Of a DNA stretch of 64,000 bases, positions 9,147-18,582 are shown one piece after another. The notes under the pieces were generated by a model, which worked only from the letters and a program-made list of their open reading frames with translations, did no database searches and was not told the DNA's origin. Origin of the DNA: Paenibacillus dendritiformis (GTDB lineage Bacteria; Bacillota; Bacilli; Paenibacillales; Paenibacillaceae); assembly GCF_945605565.1 (NCBI RefSeq), contig NZ_OX216966.1, positions 3,526,001 to 3,590,000 on the forward strand. Direction: 5' to 3'. Both the position numbers and the translations under genes were made by a program. How positions within the stretch are numbered: position 1 is the stretch's first letter; every line of letters starts with the position of its first letter.

Positions 9147-10172
9147 CTAGCGCTGATAAATTTGCCGGTAGCGGGCTGGCGTGATCCGCTCGAATTTTTT
9201 GAACGTTTTAATGAAGTAGCTCGGTTCGCTGAAGCCGAGATCGTTGCTGATCTGAGAGACGGACAGATCCGTCGTCTCCAACAGCTGCTTGGCCCATTCC
9301 ATCTTCAGGCGGGGGATGAACACGGAGAAGTTCTCTCCGGTCTCCTTCGTGAAGATGCGGCTGAAATAGCTCGGACTGACATGGCATAGGGCCGCCATAT
9401 CGGCGAGCTTCACATTTTCGCTTTTATGCGTATAAATATAATCGAATGCCGGCTGCAGAATCGGGTTGGACGATTCCGTTCTCTGCTGCGTCATGCTGCT
9501 GATATGGCTGTCGATCAGCGTGTTTTCCAGCTCGCTTTTCATCGTCTGAATGCTGCGGAACGCCTGATCGGCGAACGAATCGAGGACCGGGTTCGTGCCG
9601 GTTAACGCTTGGCGGTACATATCGATGGTCGCGTTTTTATGAATCGCTTCCTCTACAATATAATTGCACAGATGGTACAGCATCTCCGAGATCGTCACCA
9701 CTTCGTCATAGGACAGGACCGGAAGCGATTCGTATTCCTGCTCCAGGCTGCGGAACTTGGCGTTGGCGATGGCATTGGAGGGGCGCGTCACAATCTGCTC
9801 CATCTCCATCGGGTTGTCGCGCAGCTTGACCTGTCCGGCCATGATCGCGCCCATATACTGATTGTGAACGATAATCGGGATCGCGATATCGACAATATTG
9901 AAGTGGCAGAGGTAGATATAAGGCTTGTTCAGCCGCACCGCTTCCAGGCCGCCCCGAGCGTCGCATTTTTGGCAGTAGGGCGACAAGGTCTCGTCCTGGC
10001 GTATCGCCTGGCAGAAGCTTTGGCAGTGGCTGTGCTTCGTGACCGGCACGCCTTTATAGTCGGTCGTAATAACGGCCATTTTCGTAACGAGAGAGAGCGA
10101 GTCCTGCAGCGTCTGCCATTTTTCCATATCGATGATGCTGTCCAGATTAAAACGCGAGGTCATATCACTCAT
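9147..10172 (-). CDS. AraC-family regulator with PocR sensor domain
   Basis: 341 residues. The first ~170 resemble the PocR domain: a Cys/His cluster HSHCQSFCQ and YCQKC, then VHNQYMGAIMAGQV. Known relatives bind small diols and alcohols. The last ~100 residues are a two-HTH AraC domain: VKLADMAALCHVSPSYFSRIF and SQISNDLGFSEPSYFIKTFKK. It is divergent from gldA-dhaKL, and the PocR link to propanediol/glycerol metabolism makes it the likely activator of those genes, with glycerol or dihydroxyacetone as plausible ligand. Confidence 0.85.
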   Translation of the reverse strand: MSDMTSRFNLDSIIDMEKWQTLQDSLSLVTKMAVITTDYKGVPVTKHSHCQSFCQAIRQDETLSPYCQKCDARGGLEAVRLNKPYIYLCHFNIVDIAIPIIVHNQYMGAIMAGQVKLRDNPMEMEQIVTRPSNAIANAKFRSLEQEYESLPVLSYDEVVTISEMLYHLCNYIVEEAIHKNATIDMYRQALTGTNPVLDSFADQAFRSIQTMKSELENTLIDSHISSMTQQRTESSNPILQPAFDYIYTHKSENVKLADMAALCHVSPSYFSRIFTKETGENFSVFIPRLKMEWAKQLLETTDLSVSQISNDLGFSEPSYFIKTFKKFERITPARYRQIYQR

Positions 10173-10323
10173 TCTCCTTCCGTACGCCCCGCTCTATTAT
10201 AGCACATAATAATCGGATAACAGGACAAGATAATACCATTTTCGAACTAGAGGATAAGAAAATACGATGAGATAGCGCTTTATTTTGCAGGAATAGTGCC
10301 ATGATCTTGTCCCGTGCCGCCAC

Positions 10324-10329
10324 TATAAT
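10324..10329 (+). promoter_or_regulatory. Likely -10 box of the gldA promoter
   Basis: TATAAT lies 34 bp before the gldA ATG. No good -35 box stands at the usual distance (a TTGTCC is only 11 bp away), which fits activator-dependent transcription by the divergent PocR-AraC protein. Confidence 0.5.
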
Positions 10330-10362
10330 GGAGATACAAATCATGCAGAGGAGGATTACGCA

Positions 10363-11493
10363 ATGAGAAGAGCGTTTATCAGTCCGGCCAAATATGTACA
10401 AGGTGAAAATGAGCTGTTGAATCTGGGATATTTCATCAAGACCTTCGGAGAATCGGCTCTGCTGATTGCCCATGCCGACGATGTGCAGCGCGTCAAGCCG
10501 AAGCTTGAACATACAATGAAAACTTATGGAGTGACACTAGTTGAGAGCGGTTTCAACGGGGAGTGCTCCCGCCAGGAAGTGCAGCGGTTGAAGCAACTGG
10601 CTGCGGAGCATAACTGTTCCTGTACGATCGGACTGGGCGGAGGCAAGGCGATTGACACTGCCAAATGCGTCGCAGAGGGCGAAGCGCTCATTATCGTGCC
10701 GACGATCGCGGCGACGGATGCGCCGACAAGCCATTCCGCCGTGCTGTATACGCCGGAGGGCGAGTTCGACGATTATGCTTATTTCAAGCAAAGCCCGACG
10801 GTCGTCATGATCGATACGACGGTCATCGCGAATGCGCCGACGCGCTTCCTGGTCGCCGGGATGGGGGATGCGCTGTCTACCTACTTCGAAGCGAGAGCGA
10901 CGTCGAATTCGTATTCGCGAGTTAATGCAGGTCTTCCGTGCGGCGAGCAAGAGGGCGTAGGTGCGGCGATAGGCACCCGGGCCGCGCTGGCTCTGGCCAA
11001 GCTGTGCTATGAGACTTTGCTGGAGGATGGAGCCAAGGCCAAAGCGGCCTGCGACGCGAATCTGGTGACGCCTGCATTTGAAAATATTGTGGAAACGAAT
11101 ATCCTGCTGTCCGGCCTGGGCTTCGAAAGCGGCGGTCTCGCGGCAGCTCATGCGATCCACAATGGCTTGACGGCACTGGAGGGTACGCATCATTATTATC
11201 ATGGGGAGAAAGTGGCCTTTACGACGCTCGTGCAATTGGTTCTGGAAAATGCGAGCACCGCGGAAATGAATGAAGTGCTGCAATTCTGCGTCAGCGTAGG
11301 CCTGCCGGTCTGTCTGCCCGATATTGGCGTGACGAGCGTGACGGATGAAGAGCTGCGGAATGTGGCGGCCAAAGCCTGCATCGCGGAAGAGTCGATTCAT
11401 TCGATGCCATTCCCGGTTAATGAAGATATGGTGGTGGCCGCGATTCGCGTCGCGGATCAGATCGGCCAGCAATTTAAGCAAAAGGGTGAATAA
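10363..11493 (+). CDS. gldA: Glycerol dehydrogenase
   Basis: 376 residues, iron-type alcohol dehydrogenase family. Oxidises glycerol to dihydroxyacetone with NAD. GLGGGKAIDTAK is the dinucleotide-binding loop; metal ligands are Asp in AGMGDALSTYFEA, His in AAAHAIHNGL and His in YYHGEKVAF. RBS GAGGA precedes the ATG. It is followed 2 bp later by dihydroxyacetone kinase, forming a complete glycerol to DHAP route. Confidence 0.92.
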   Translation: MRRAFISPAKYVQGENELLNLGYFIKTFGESALLIAHADDVQRVKPKLEHTMKTYGVTLVESGFNGECSRQEVQRLKQLAAEHNCSCTIGLGGGKAIDTAKCVAEGEALIIVPTIAATDAPTSHSAVLYTPEGEFDDYAYFKQSPTVVMIDTTVIANAPTRFLVAGMGDALSTYFEARATSNSYSRVNAGLPCGEQEGVGAAIGTRAALALAKLCYETLLEDGAKAKAACDANLVTPAFENIVETNILLSGLGFESGGLAAAHAIHNGLTALEGTHHYYHGEKVAFTTLVQLVLENASTAEMNEVLQFCVSVGLPVCLPDIGVTSVTDEELRNVAAKACIAEESIHSMPFPVNEDMVVAAIRVADQIGQQFKQKGE

Positions 11494-11495
11494 TC

Positions 11496-13256
11496 GTGAA
11501 GAAGATCATCAATAAGCCGGAGACGCTTGTCCGGGAAATGTGCAGCGGTCTGGTGCTTGCCCATCCGGAACTGGAGTTCATCAGCAAATACAAGATCGTG
11601 AAGAAGAGAGAGCTGAACGGGGACAAGGTCACCTTGATCAGCGGCGGGGGAAGCGGCCATGAGCCGGCGCATGCCGGCTTCGTCGGGCAAGGGATGCTCG
11701 ATGTGGCGGTGTGCGGCGATGTGTTCGCCTCCCCGTCCCAGATTCAGGTCTATCAAGCGATCAAGGCTTCTGCCAGCAAAAAGGGTACGCTGCTCATTAT
11801 CAAAAATTACAGCGGCGACATTATGAACTTCAAAAATGCGGCCCATCTCGCGGAAGAGGACGGCATTAAGGTCGATTATGTCAAAGTGGACGACGACATC
11901 GCGGTGGAGGACAGTCTGTATACGGTCGGCCGCCGAGGCGTGGCCGGAACGGTGCTCGTGCATAAGATCGCCGGCGCCGCCGCCGAAGCGGGCCTAGAAT
12001 TGGCCGATGTGAAGGCTGTCGCCCAACATGCGATCGACCGCACGAGAAGCATCGGCTTCGCCCTCACTTCTTGCACCGTGCCGGCGAAAGGGACGCCGAC
12101 GTTCGAGCTGGGCGAGGATGAAATCGAGTACGGCGTCGGCATTCACGGCGAGCCCGGCATTCGCAGGGAGAAGATGCAGTCAGCGGATGAGCTGGCGAAG
12201 AAGATGGTGGCGGATTTGTTCCGCGACATGAAGCTGGACGATGGCTCCGCTGATGAGCTTGCGGTGCTGGTGAACGGGTTCGGCGGCTCGCCGCTGCAGG
12301 AATTGTATCTGCTGGCGAACGCGGTCGTGCGGGAAATCCGCAGTCGTCGAGTGTCCATCGTCAAGGTCTTCGTCGGGAACTATATGACGAGCATCGATAT
12401 GGCCGGCGCTTCCGTGTCTCTGATGCGGCTGGATGATCAGTTGAAGAAGTATTTGACGGCGGACTGCGATACGCCGGCGCTGCAGGTCAGCGGACCGTTC
12501 GCGCCGCTGTCTGTCCAGGAAGAGGCTGCGGAGACGGCGGAGAAGCAAGCCGTGTCTTATCGCTGCGAGACGGATCCTGCCTATGCGAAAATTGATCGGA
12601 ATGTGTTCTCGCTGAACAACTTGATCTATCTTACTGATAAAATGAGTGAGATTATTATCGAGAATGAAGTGCCTTTCTGCGAGCTCGATTCGCATGCCGG
12701 CGACGGCGACTTCGGCATGAGCGTCGCCAAAGGCTTCAAGCAATTGAAGCGTGAATGGCATGAGATAATGGCGCATCACGCCGGGAATATCGGCGAGTTC
12801 TTCCATGCTTGCTCCTTGGTCATTATGGAGCATTGCGGCGGCGCTTCCGGGCCGATCTGGGGGTCGGCGTTCCGGGCGGCCGGGAAATATGCCGGGGACC
12901 GCACTGAATTGACGGTTCCGGAATTCGCGGAGATGATGCAGGCGGTGGTCAAGGGGATTCAGGACACCGGTGAACGCTCCTTCGGCCGCGGCGCGGTTGT
13001 CGGCGACAAGACGTTGATCGACGCGTTGGCGCCGTTCGCGGACGCCTGGGAGCGGAGCGCCGCAGCGGGCGACGATGTGAAGACCGCTGCGACGGCCGCG
13101 GCGGAAGCCGCCGTCCAAGGCGCGAAGCATACGGAGACAATCGTCGCCCGGATGGGCCGGGCGGGCACCGTTGGCGAGCGCAGTCTCGGCTACCCCGACG
13201 CCGGCGCTTATGCGCTCGGCGTGATATTCACCGAGCTGGCGCGGGTGATGGAGTAG
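11496..13256 (+). CDS. dhaK: Dihydroxyacetone kinase, fused DhaK-DhaL
   Basis: 586 residues from a GTG start. The DhaK domain (about 1-330) has GGGSGHEPAHAG and the substrate-binding His in VGIHGEPGI, which forms a hemiaminal with dihydroxyacetone. The DhaL domain (about 370-586) has the acidic ATP/Mg motif HAGDGDFGMS and GGASGPIWGSAFRA. One-chain K-L enzymes use ATP, unlike the PTS-dependent DhaKLM system. In an operon with gldA; the product DHAP enters glycolysis. Confidence 0.92.
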   Translation: MKKIINKPETLVREMCSGLVLAHPELEFISKYKIVKKRELNGDKVTLISGGGSGHEPAHAGFVGQGMLDVAVCGDVFASPSQIQVYQAIKASASKKGTLLIIKNYSGDIMNFKNAAHLAEEDGIKVDYVKVDDDIAVEDSLYTVGRRGVAGTVLVHKIAGAAAEAGLELADVKAVAQHAIDRTRSIGFALTSCTVPAKGTPTFELGEDEIEYGVGIHGEPGIRREKMQSADELAKKMVADLFRDMKLDDGSADELAVLVNGFGGSPLQELYLLANAVVREIRSRRVSIVKVFVGNYMTSIDMAGASVSLMRLDDQLKKYLTADCDTPALQVSGPFAPLSVQEEAAETAEKQAVSYRCETDPAYAKIDRNVFSLNNLIYLTDKMSEIIIENEVPFCELDSHAGDGDFGMSVAKGFKQLKREWHEIMAHHAGNIGEFFHACSLVIMEHCGGASGPIWGSAFRAAGKYAGDRTELTVPEFAEMMQAVVKGIQDTGERSFGRGAVVGDKTLIDALAPFADAWERSAAAGDDVKTAATAAAEAAVQGAKHTETIVARMGRAGTVGERSLGYPDAGAYALGVIFTELARVME

Positions 13257-13319
13257 CACTTGGCCCCTGCAGGTGCAGGTGCAGCGCTGCCGGGCCTCCG
13301 GGGGGAAGTGCCCCGTCCG

Positions 13320-13530
13320 GGGAACCATTGCTGCAAAACTACAGTAATTTACTCCTTTGCTGAAGGAATTCGGCCCAAAAGCTGCACCAGCGCAGCTTTT
13401 GGGCCTTTTTTAACCCGTTCGGAGCAAAAGTGGGGAAAATTCCTGCAGATTTGCAGGAATCAATATCGGGTAGCTAGTTGTATTGGAGAATACTGCAGCA
13501 GTGCAGCAATTTTTAACTTTCGAGGGAACA
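13320..13530. repeat. Interspersed non-coding repeat, copy B
   Basis: Shares CTGCAAAACTACAGTAATTT, AAAATTCCTGCA, TTTGCAGGAAT and TGCAGCAGTGCAGCAATTT with copy A at about 2470-2680, in the same order. A terminator lies within it. No protein is evident. Confidence 0.5.
13372..13411 (+). terminator. Strong Rho-independent terminator
   Basis: GGCCCAAAAGCTGC / GCAGCTTTTGGGCC, 14-bp perfect stem, then a T run. Probably ends the gldA-dhaKL transcript although it is 115 bp downstream. Confidence 0.85.
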
Positions 13531-13704
13531 AGTCGCATTAACATGTGTCTATTAAACAAATTTACGATTTATTTCTTTGATGTGCTGAAAACAAAATGGA
13601 TGTTATAGATGACGGGATGAGTTACTCTAAAATGATTTTCAGCAAAACGCACGAAAATCTCCATTAAAGCTAGTGTTCGTATATACTGTTAACTGAGAGC
13701 ATCG

Positions 13705-13748
13705 GAGACACTTCGATCTGCCTATAGGCGGAGGTGGTGTCTCTTTTT
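13705..13748 (+). terminator. Terminator of the repeated terminator-promoter module, copy 1
   Basis: GAGACAC / GTGTCTC outer stem with an inner CTGCC / GGCGG pairing, then TTTTT. The same hairpin recurs at 28912 and 42714, each time followed about 20 bp later by the same promoter. Confidence 0.75.
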
Positions 13749-14165
13749 CTATGTATGATGATATTTCCAATATTACACTCTGTAGGTATACTTAGGGGAG
13801 GGGGAGCGTTGTGAGTTTGAATTTGGGAAAGTAGAGTGAAGTGGAGTTGGTGTTAGGATTCGCATAGGATGCTTAGTTTGGACAAAAGCTTGTGCAACGG
13901 AGCACTACACGCATGTCTGCAACGAGAGCGGCATGATGAGCCCGTTATCGTATATGAGAGAGTATCGGGGGCGGAGAAAAGGGGGAGATGTAAGAGACGA
14001 GTTCGTCCTCGAGCAGGCAGGTTTCGTACACTTCCGCGAATTTATAGGTATTCGCGAGTTCGTAGATATCACTAGAAGTTGATTTTTTGCGAAGTTCGCA
14101 AAAAAGACGTTACTAGAAATCCACGCAATACAAAAAAAATAAAATCTCAGGAGCTAAGGGATTTA
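13749..14165 (+). promoter_or_regulatory. Repeated promoter, copy 1, and non-coding leader into the cassette region
   Basis: TTCCAA (13765-13770), 16-bp spacer and TATACT (13787-13792) form a plausible sigma-A promoter. AGGGGAGGGGGAG followed by GTG opens only a 7-codon frame. The rest of the stretch has no recognisable gene and ends in a right-half attC-like sequence before the DUF2971 remnant. The same arrangement stands at 28912-29100. Confidence 0.5.
14075..14112 (+). repeat. attC-like site 1 (right half)
   Basis: GCGAAGTTCGCAAAAAAGAC followed by GTTA at 14109 and then CTAGAAAT, the right-end form shared with other sites (TTCxxxAATAcaAGAaCGTTAggtGAAAT). No matching left half is visible, so this may be the first edge of the array. 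Confidence 0.45.
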
Positions 14166-15106
14166 ATGCAATCAAAAAATTGGATACATGAATATATTAA
14201 ACTTCATTTCCCAGTTGATAACAAAGACCTGAAAATTAAAGAAGCACAGTATCTAATACCATAATATCCCTCATAGATAATACAAGTATCGAACTTGTAA
14301 TAAATATTTTTTTGAAAATTTAGAATATGATAGAATTTGGTTGGCTAATCCAGTCAACTTTAATGACCCTTTTGACTGTGGCATTTCCTTTCAGTCTGAA
14401 CCACTTCAGGAAGTGGTACTTAAAGATAAAGTAGAAGAATTACTAGTAAAAATAGGATTACAAGTAGATGAACAAGACATTAATGGATTGAAGGAAAGTA
14501 AAAAATTTATTGAAGATTATTTTATGGCCGTTTATTGCAAAATTAGATAGTAATTTTACCAAAGAGCATCTGGACCAACTTGCAACGAGTATGAGAGACA
14601 TTTTTCAGAACGAACATGATACGACAATAAATGACTTCAAGAATATGATTTTAAATAGTACATATGTTTCATGCTTTAGTGAGACTAACAACTCAATTTT
14701 AATGTGGAGTCATTATGCCGCTTTGCACAAAGGGTTTTGTATTGAATATGATTTTAAATCATTAGGTTTATCAGATCCAAGAGTAAGAATGTTGCACCCT
14801 GTTATATATAGAGATGAGATGTTTGACCTATCTAATTTTGTTAATTTAAACACATTAAATAATCAAAGTGTAAATATATATTTTGCAATATATGCTGCAA
14901 TGGTTAACTCATCCGTTTGGTCTTATGAGAAAGAATGGCGATTAATCATTTCCAATGGGATTTTAGAAAATGCAGGTTCTTATACTGTTCCAAAACCACT
15001 AGCCATTTATTTAGAAGTTAAGGTTATAGATCAAGACAAGAATAAATTAGTTGAAATAGCCAACCAGAAAAGGAATCTCAGTATATCAAATGAAGATGAG
15101 AAGTAA
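14166..15106 (+). pseudogene. DUF2971 family protein, disrupted
   Basis: Residues typical of DUF2971 occur in order but in different frames: YKYRTCNKYFFENLEYDR and NPVNFNDPFDCG, then STYVSCFSETNNSILMWSHYA, GFCIEYDF and WSYEKEWRLII. An ATG at 14166 with AGGAG upstream opens the frame. A frameshift before 14264, an in-frame TAA at 14278-14280 and another shift near 14545 break it. Function of the family is unknown; members are frequent in accessory regions. The position just after an attC-like right end marks it as a cassette gene that has decayed. Confidence 0.75.
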
Positions 15107-15172
15107 TAAATATCAATTGATTCATGAAAGGATGTAGCATCTTTGTAATTCAATAGAGGCGGGGATATCATA

Positions 15173-15298
15173 TAACATCAATATTATTCACGCATCTGCC
15201 CTCTTGGCCCTCGGTCCGCAAGGAGTGATGCTGATTCAGCTGACACATTCGCACAGACTAACCGTATCGCGGCCGGCTCGTAAATACAAAAAATGTTA
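15173..15298 (+). repeat. attC-like site 2
   Basis: Starts CATATAACATCAATATTATTC and ends CTCGTAAATACAAAAAATGTTA. Inner segment CTTGGCCCTCGGTCCGCAAGG is shared with other sites. About 126 bp between the TAAC and GTTA boxes. Confidence 0.6.
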
Positions 15299-15337
15299 CT
15301 TTAAAAACTAAACTAAAAATAACTCGGGAGGTAAAAA

Positions 15338-16111
15338 ATGTTTAATATAGATATTAAGGACCTAATACCTACGATACTAAAAAATATTTTTCAAAGAAAA
15401 TTTATTTCAAAAACATTTGATAAATACGCATATAAAATTTGGATAAATTTAATAGACGAAGTTTTAAAGAATAATAACATTATTGACAAAAGACATATTC
15501 GTTTTATTTGCTATAGTCCATCCTTAGATAGATTGTTTTACAAGCTTTTTTATGCATATAAACCTATTTCTATCAATGAAATAGCTATTAATTTAGCTTT
15601 CGAGTTGCAATATCATCATGTAGAAATTAAATCAACCTACATAATACAATTTTCAAAGGCAATAAGAGAAAGAATTATCGAAGAAATATTGGAGAATACT
15701 ATTTTAAAAGATAAATTAGAAAGAAAACTTGATATAAAAGTCGATGATTATATCATAAATAATATTAACGAATTAATGCTAAAGGAAGTAGTGGAAAATA
15801 AATTGAAATTAAGACAAGAATACTTTAAATCCTATTCCACTAAAAATGAAAATGATGAATTAATTAAAGTGTATTTACCTAATTCACATGAATATATTGA
15901 TTGGGCCAATGGGCCATTTGTACTTGTATATATTAATTCCTATAAAAAAATTGAGAGAGGATTTTTTAGAGTTGGTTATGACTATAGATTAATGGACACG
16001 AACGAACATCTTCGATTTGCGACTCTTTCTAAGGATAAACGATATGAAGTTGCAGAATTTTCAACTACTAAAATTGGTGATTTAACAGATGATTATATCT
16101 GGGCGCTCTAG
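15338..16111 (+). CDS. Hypothetical protein
   Basis: 257 residues, very Lys/Ile/Asn-rich (AT-rich codons), with no signal peptide or membrane segment. RBS GGGAGG precedes the ATG. A basic helical N-terminal part (about 1-170) is followed by a more beta-like part containing IDWANGPFVLVYINSYKK and GFFRVGYDYRLMD. I do not recognise a family. It fills the interval between two attC-like sites, so it is the sole gene of its cassette. Confidence 0.65.
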   Translation: MFNIDIKDLIPTILKNIFQRKFISKTFDKYAYKIWINLIDEVLKNNNIIDKRHIRFICYSPSLDRLFYKLFYAYKPISINEIAINLAFELQYHHVEIKSTYIIQFSKAIRERIIEEILENTILKDKLERKLDIKVDDYIINNINELMLKEVVENKLKLRQEYFKSYSTKNENDELIKVYLPNSHEYIDWANGPFVLVYINSYKKIERGFFRVGYDYRLMDTNEHLRFATLSKDKRYEVAEFSTTKIGDLTDDYIWAL

Positions 16112-16120
16112 TTCATCACA

Positions 16121-16256
16121 TAACACAAGTGCGTCGGACATTCGTCCTCGGTTGGAAGTAGAGGAAACGAAGAAGTAATCTCGCCACCAGAAAAAAACAC
16201 CTGATAAAAGCAAGAGCAAGTTCAGGTGAGTGTACGTCGTGAAACTATAAACGTTA
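16121..16256 (+). repeat. attC-like site 3
   Basis: Begins CACATAACACAAGTGCGTCGG and ends GTACGTCGTGAAACTATAAACGTTAGATGAAAT. GTTAGAT fits the integron core GTTRRRY. The CGTCGTGA word pairs with the left arm less well than in sites 14 and 22. Confidence 0.6.
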
Positions 16257-16299
16257 GATGAAATTCAAATAATATAATGACGGGGCGAAATCTATAAAT

Positions 16300-16592
16300 G
16301 ATAAATATGAATAATATTTACCTTGTAACAGATATTCCGGGTTATTTAGCTCAAATTAGTCGACTTCTTTCTATGTTTGAATTATGCAAGATTTAAAACA
16401 TTAGAAGAAGTAAGGAGTTTATCGAAAGAACAACTCGATTTTCTATTCAATGATCAAAGCAATTCGATTGGAGCATTACTACTGCATTTTGCTGCTGTTG
16501 AGTATGCTTATCAGATTGAGACGTTTGAAAAGCGAGATTTCAATGAAGAAGAAATGAATAGCATAGGAACCAGCACAAAAATTAGGAAGTGA
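16300..16592 (+). pseudogene. DinB-family protein, frameshifted and truncated
   Basis: An ATG at 16300 opens MNNIYLVTDIPGYLAQISRLLSM; after a +1 shift near 16372 the second frame continues MNYARFKTLEEVRSLSKEQLDFL and SIGALLLHFAAVEYAYQ, the pattern of the DinB/DUF664 helical-bundle family. Only about half of the usual ~150 residues remain; the C-terminal part is lost where the DUF5677 gene begins. A decayed cassette gene. Confidence 0.65.
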
Positions 16593-16642
16593 AGGACAAG
16601 AAAAGAGAAAAGGAAATGAGTTTTAAAGGAGGTTCTACTGAT

Positions 16643-17659
16643 TTGAATCCATATCAACATATAACACAACAACTTGAAATAGAATTTAAAGAACATCTAA
16701 TAGTTTCTAGAGAGTTGGTTCAAAAAGTTGAAATAGAATTATTAAATGCTGAGCAGGAGCTATTCTTTGATAGTGAACTGTCTCCACTTCTACATCTTTT
16801 TATTAAAGGATATAAAACATATCGATCTGGAATCCTATTAATTTTGCAAGGATATTCTCAAGATGCTTTGGTTTTATGTCGCACGTTACAGGAAACTTTA
16901 ATATCTAGTGAATATATGCTGAAAGACATAACTAAAAGAAGTCGAGCATTTATGCAGTTTTATTTTCATGCTATTGATGGATATATCAATAAATTAAAGG
17001 CTATTGACCCAGATATTCCAATCCTAACACAAACCTACATAGAAGACCACGCCTCAAAAGAATGGGGAAACTCGAAAATAAAATATCGTTCGGAACAAAT
17101 AGGGAGAGAAATTGAATATGACTTGCTTTACACAGCATTATCAAAGGTTGCACATCCAGTTCCCATGGGATTCAATTATTATATGCAGGAGTTTAATAAA
17201 AAGGAAGAAATATACTTTATATTAAATGCTGGTCCTGGAATAATTGGTTCTGCAGATGCTATTCATTATATAACGTATTTTATGATTCAATTACTTTTAG
17301 CGGTTTCACCGAAGTTATTTCCAAACATTGAATCATTTTTTATTTCACTTGAAAAAAAGCGTAAATCAGAACTATTAATTGAACAAATTATAGTTCGTAC
17401 AATTAGAATACTTAATATTGAGTTTCCAAATATAACTATTCCAATGATGAAGTATCATAATCAAAGTAATATCCTCGTTTTTGATCCTATTGAGGAAAAT
17501 GAGTTGGTTATAGATTGTTCCAGTGTATTATCAAATGAACCCAATTTTATTACAGTGGAATCACTTCTAGGACAAGCGCTTGGAATATACAAAGAAATAT
17601 GCAGTCATTATACTAGATATCCAGATAATCCTCCTGTAAATTTAAATGCTTATATTTAA
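16643..17659 (+). CDS. DUF5677 domain protein
   Basis: Frame open from 16589; I prefer the TTG at 16643 because AGGAGG stands 10 nt upstream, giving 338 residues. Features of DUF5677: a helical N-terminal half with GILLILQGYSQDALVLCRTLQETLISSEYMLKD, then YTALSKVAHPV. The R-x4-E helix and S-x-x-AHP motif recall HEPN-like helical folds, but catalytic activity is not established. No membrane segment is seen. It overlaps the DinB remnant and precedes attC-like site 4. A defence or toxin role would be speculation. Confidence 0.65.
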   Translation: MNPYQHITQQLEIEFKEHLIVSRELVQKVEIELLNAEQELFFDSELSPLLHLFIKGYKTYRSGILLILQGYSQDALVLCRTLQETLISSEYMLKDITKRSRAFMQFYFHAIDGYINKLKAIDPDIPILTQTYIEDHASKEWGNSKIKYRSEQIGREIEYDLLYTALSKVAHPVPMGFNYYMQEFNKKEEIYFILNAGPGIIGSADAIHYITYFMIQLLLAVSPKLFPNIESFFISLEKKRKSELLIEQIIVRTIRILNIEFPNITIPMMKYHNQSNILVFDPIEENELVIDCSSVLSNEPNFITVESLLGQALGIYKEICSHYTRYPDNPPVNLNAYI

Positions 17660-17741
17660 CAAAGAAATAGATGAAACTTGTGGTTATTTATTCCAACTAA
17701 ATTGATTGTTTTAAGTTATACAAGTAGTATAGGTCATCGGA

Positions 17742-17915
17742 TAACACCGTAACACGCTTCGGCCATTCGGCCCTCGGTCCGCCTGAGGCATTTCGGGGAA
17801 GTCAGGCAAACACATCAGTAAGGCTAAGTGGCAGCGCCCCTGGATCTGACCGTGCCTCAGTCGGCGATCTTGGGAATCCTTAAGCCTCTAGACGTCGTGA
17901 ATACTGGAACGGTAT
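17742..17915 (+). repeat. attC-like site 4 (type A stem)
   Basis: Begins GGATAACACCGTAACACGCTTC, contains TAAGGCTAAGTGGCAGCGCC and CTTAAGCCTCTAGACGTCGTG, and ends ATACTGGAACGGTATAAG. AAGGCTAAG / CTTAAGCCT make the inner stem. Confidence 0.65.
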
Positions 17916-17964
17916 AAGAAATAGATGCAAAACTTAACCATATAATATAGATAATTAGAGGAGC

Positions 17965-18350
17965 TTTAAAGATTTCAATAACCATAGAAGCTTCATTTGA
18001 TATAGCAGGAGAAAAACTCACCTACGGAAGTGCAAAAAGTGACAGGTTTGATATTCACAAATATTGAAGAAGTAGGGATCAGCTATCTTATATGCACCGT
18101 CTAATATTGATGTGGAAGAAAATTATTATCCCACATTGGGATGAATTGTTGATAGTTTGAAAAATCATTTAATCGTTATGGTTCTGAATAAATACGGAGC
18201 TGAAGACATGACTTAAATATAGGAGTCTTCTACATAGGACATTGTAATATGGCATTTGATTCTGATTTGTTAAAGAAACTATTAAATCTTAATGCCCCTT
18301 TTGGATAAGTTGTTATGAAGACTATAATGAATAATAATAAATATCTAAAG
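17965..18350 (+). pseudogene. DUF4279-like protein remnant
   Basis: Pieces in different frames keep the order of a DUF4279 protein: ISITIEASFDIAGEKLTYG at the start, a middle piece around DSLKNHLIVMVLNKYGAED, then NIGVFYIGHCNMAFDSDLLKKL and CYEDYNE. Several frameshifts and stops interrupt it. It occupies the interval between attC-like sites 4 and 5, so it is a decayed cassette gene. Family assignment rests on pattern memory. Confidence 0.45.
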
Positions 18351-18378
18351 TGACATTAAAGAGGTCATCTACTTCTTA

Positions 18379-18538
18379 TGACACCGTATCTATGCTGAGG
18401 GCTTCGCCCTTGGATCGATAGAAGTGATGTGCAGAGGAGCAATATCAGTGAACAACCCTGCGACGCTATGTCCTGCGGACCTAGTCGTGTTCGCTCCTTT
18501 AAGCCTCCCGGGTTCGTTGATACAAAAAGAAAAACATA
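18379..18538 (+). repeat. attC-like site 5 (type A stem)
   Basis: TATGACACCGTATCTATGCTG at the left, GGGCTTCGCCCTTGGATCG inside, CTTTAAGCCTCCCGGGTTCG and TTGATACAAAAAG at the right. GTATCTATG pairs with the right arm TTGATAC; the terminal GTTA box is degenerate (CATA). Confidence 0.7.
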
Positions 18539-18582
18539 TTGGAAATCAATGCAAAAAGTAAAACAAATGAGGCGTTTTGTTA

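Noticed and set aside
9609..10202. Plus-strand frame opposite the PocR-AraC gene
   Set aside because: Shadow; no RBS and no domain pattern.
10537..11481. Long minus-strand frame opposite gldA
   Set aside because: Arg/His-rich shadow of the glycerol dehydrogenase gene.
12180..13328. Long minus-strand frame opposite dhaKL (382 codons)
   Set aside because: Shadow frame; the plus-strand kinase has all catalytic motifs.
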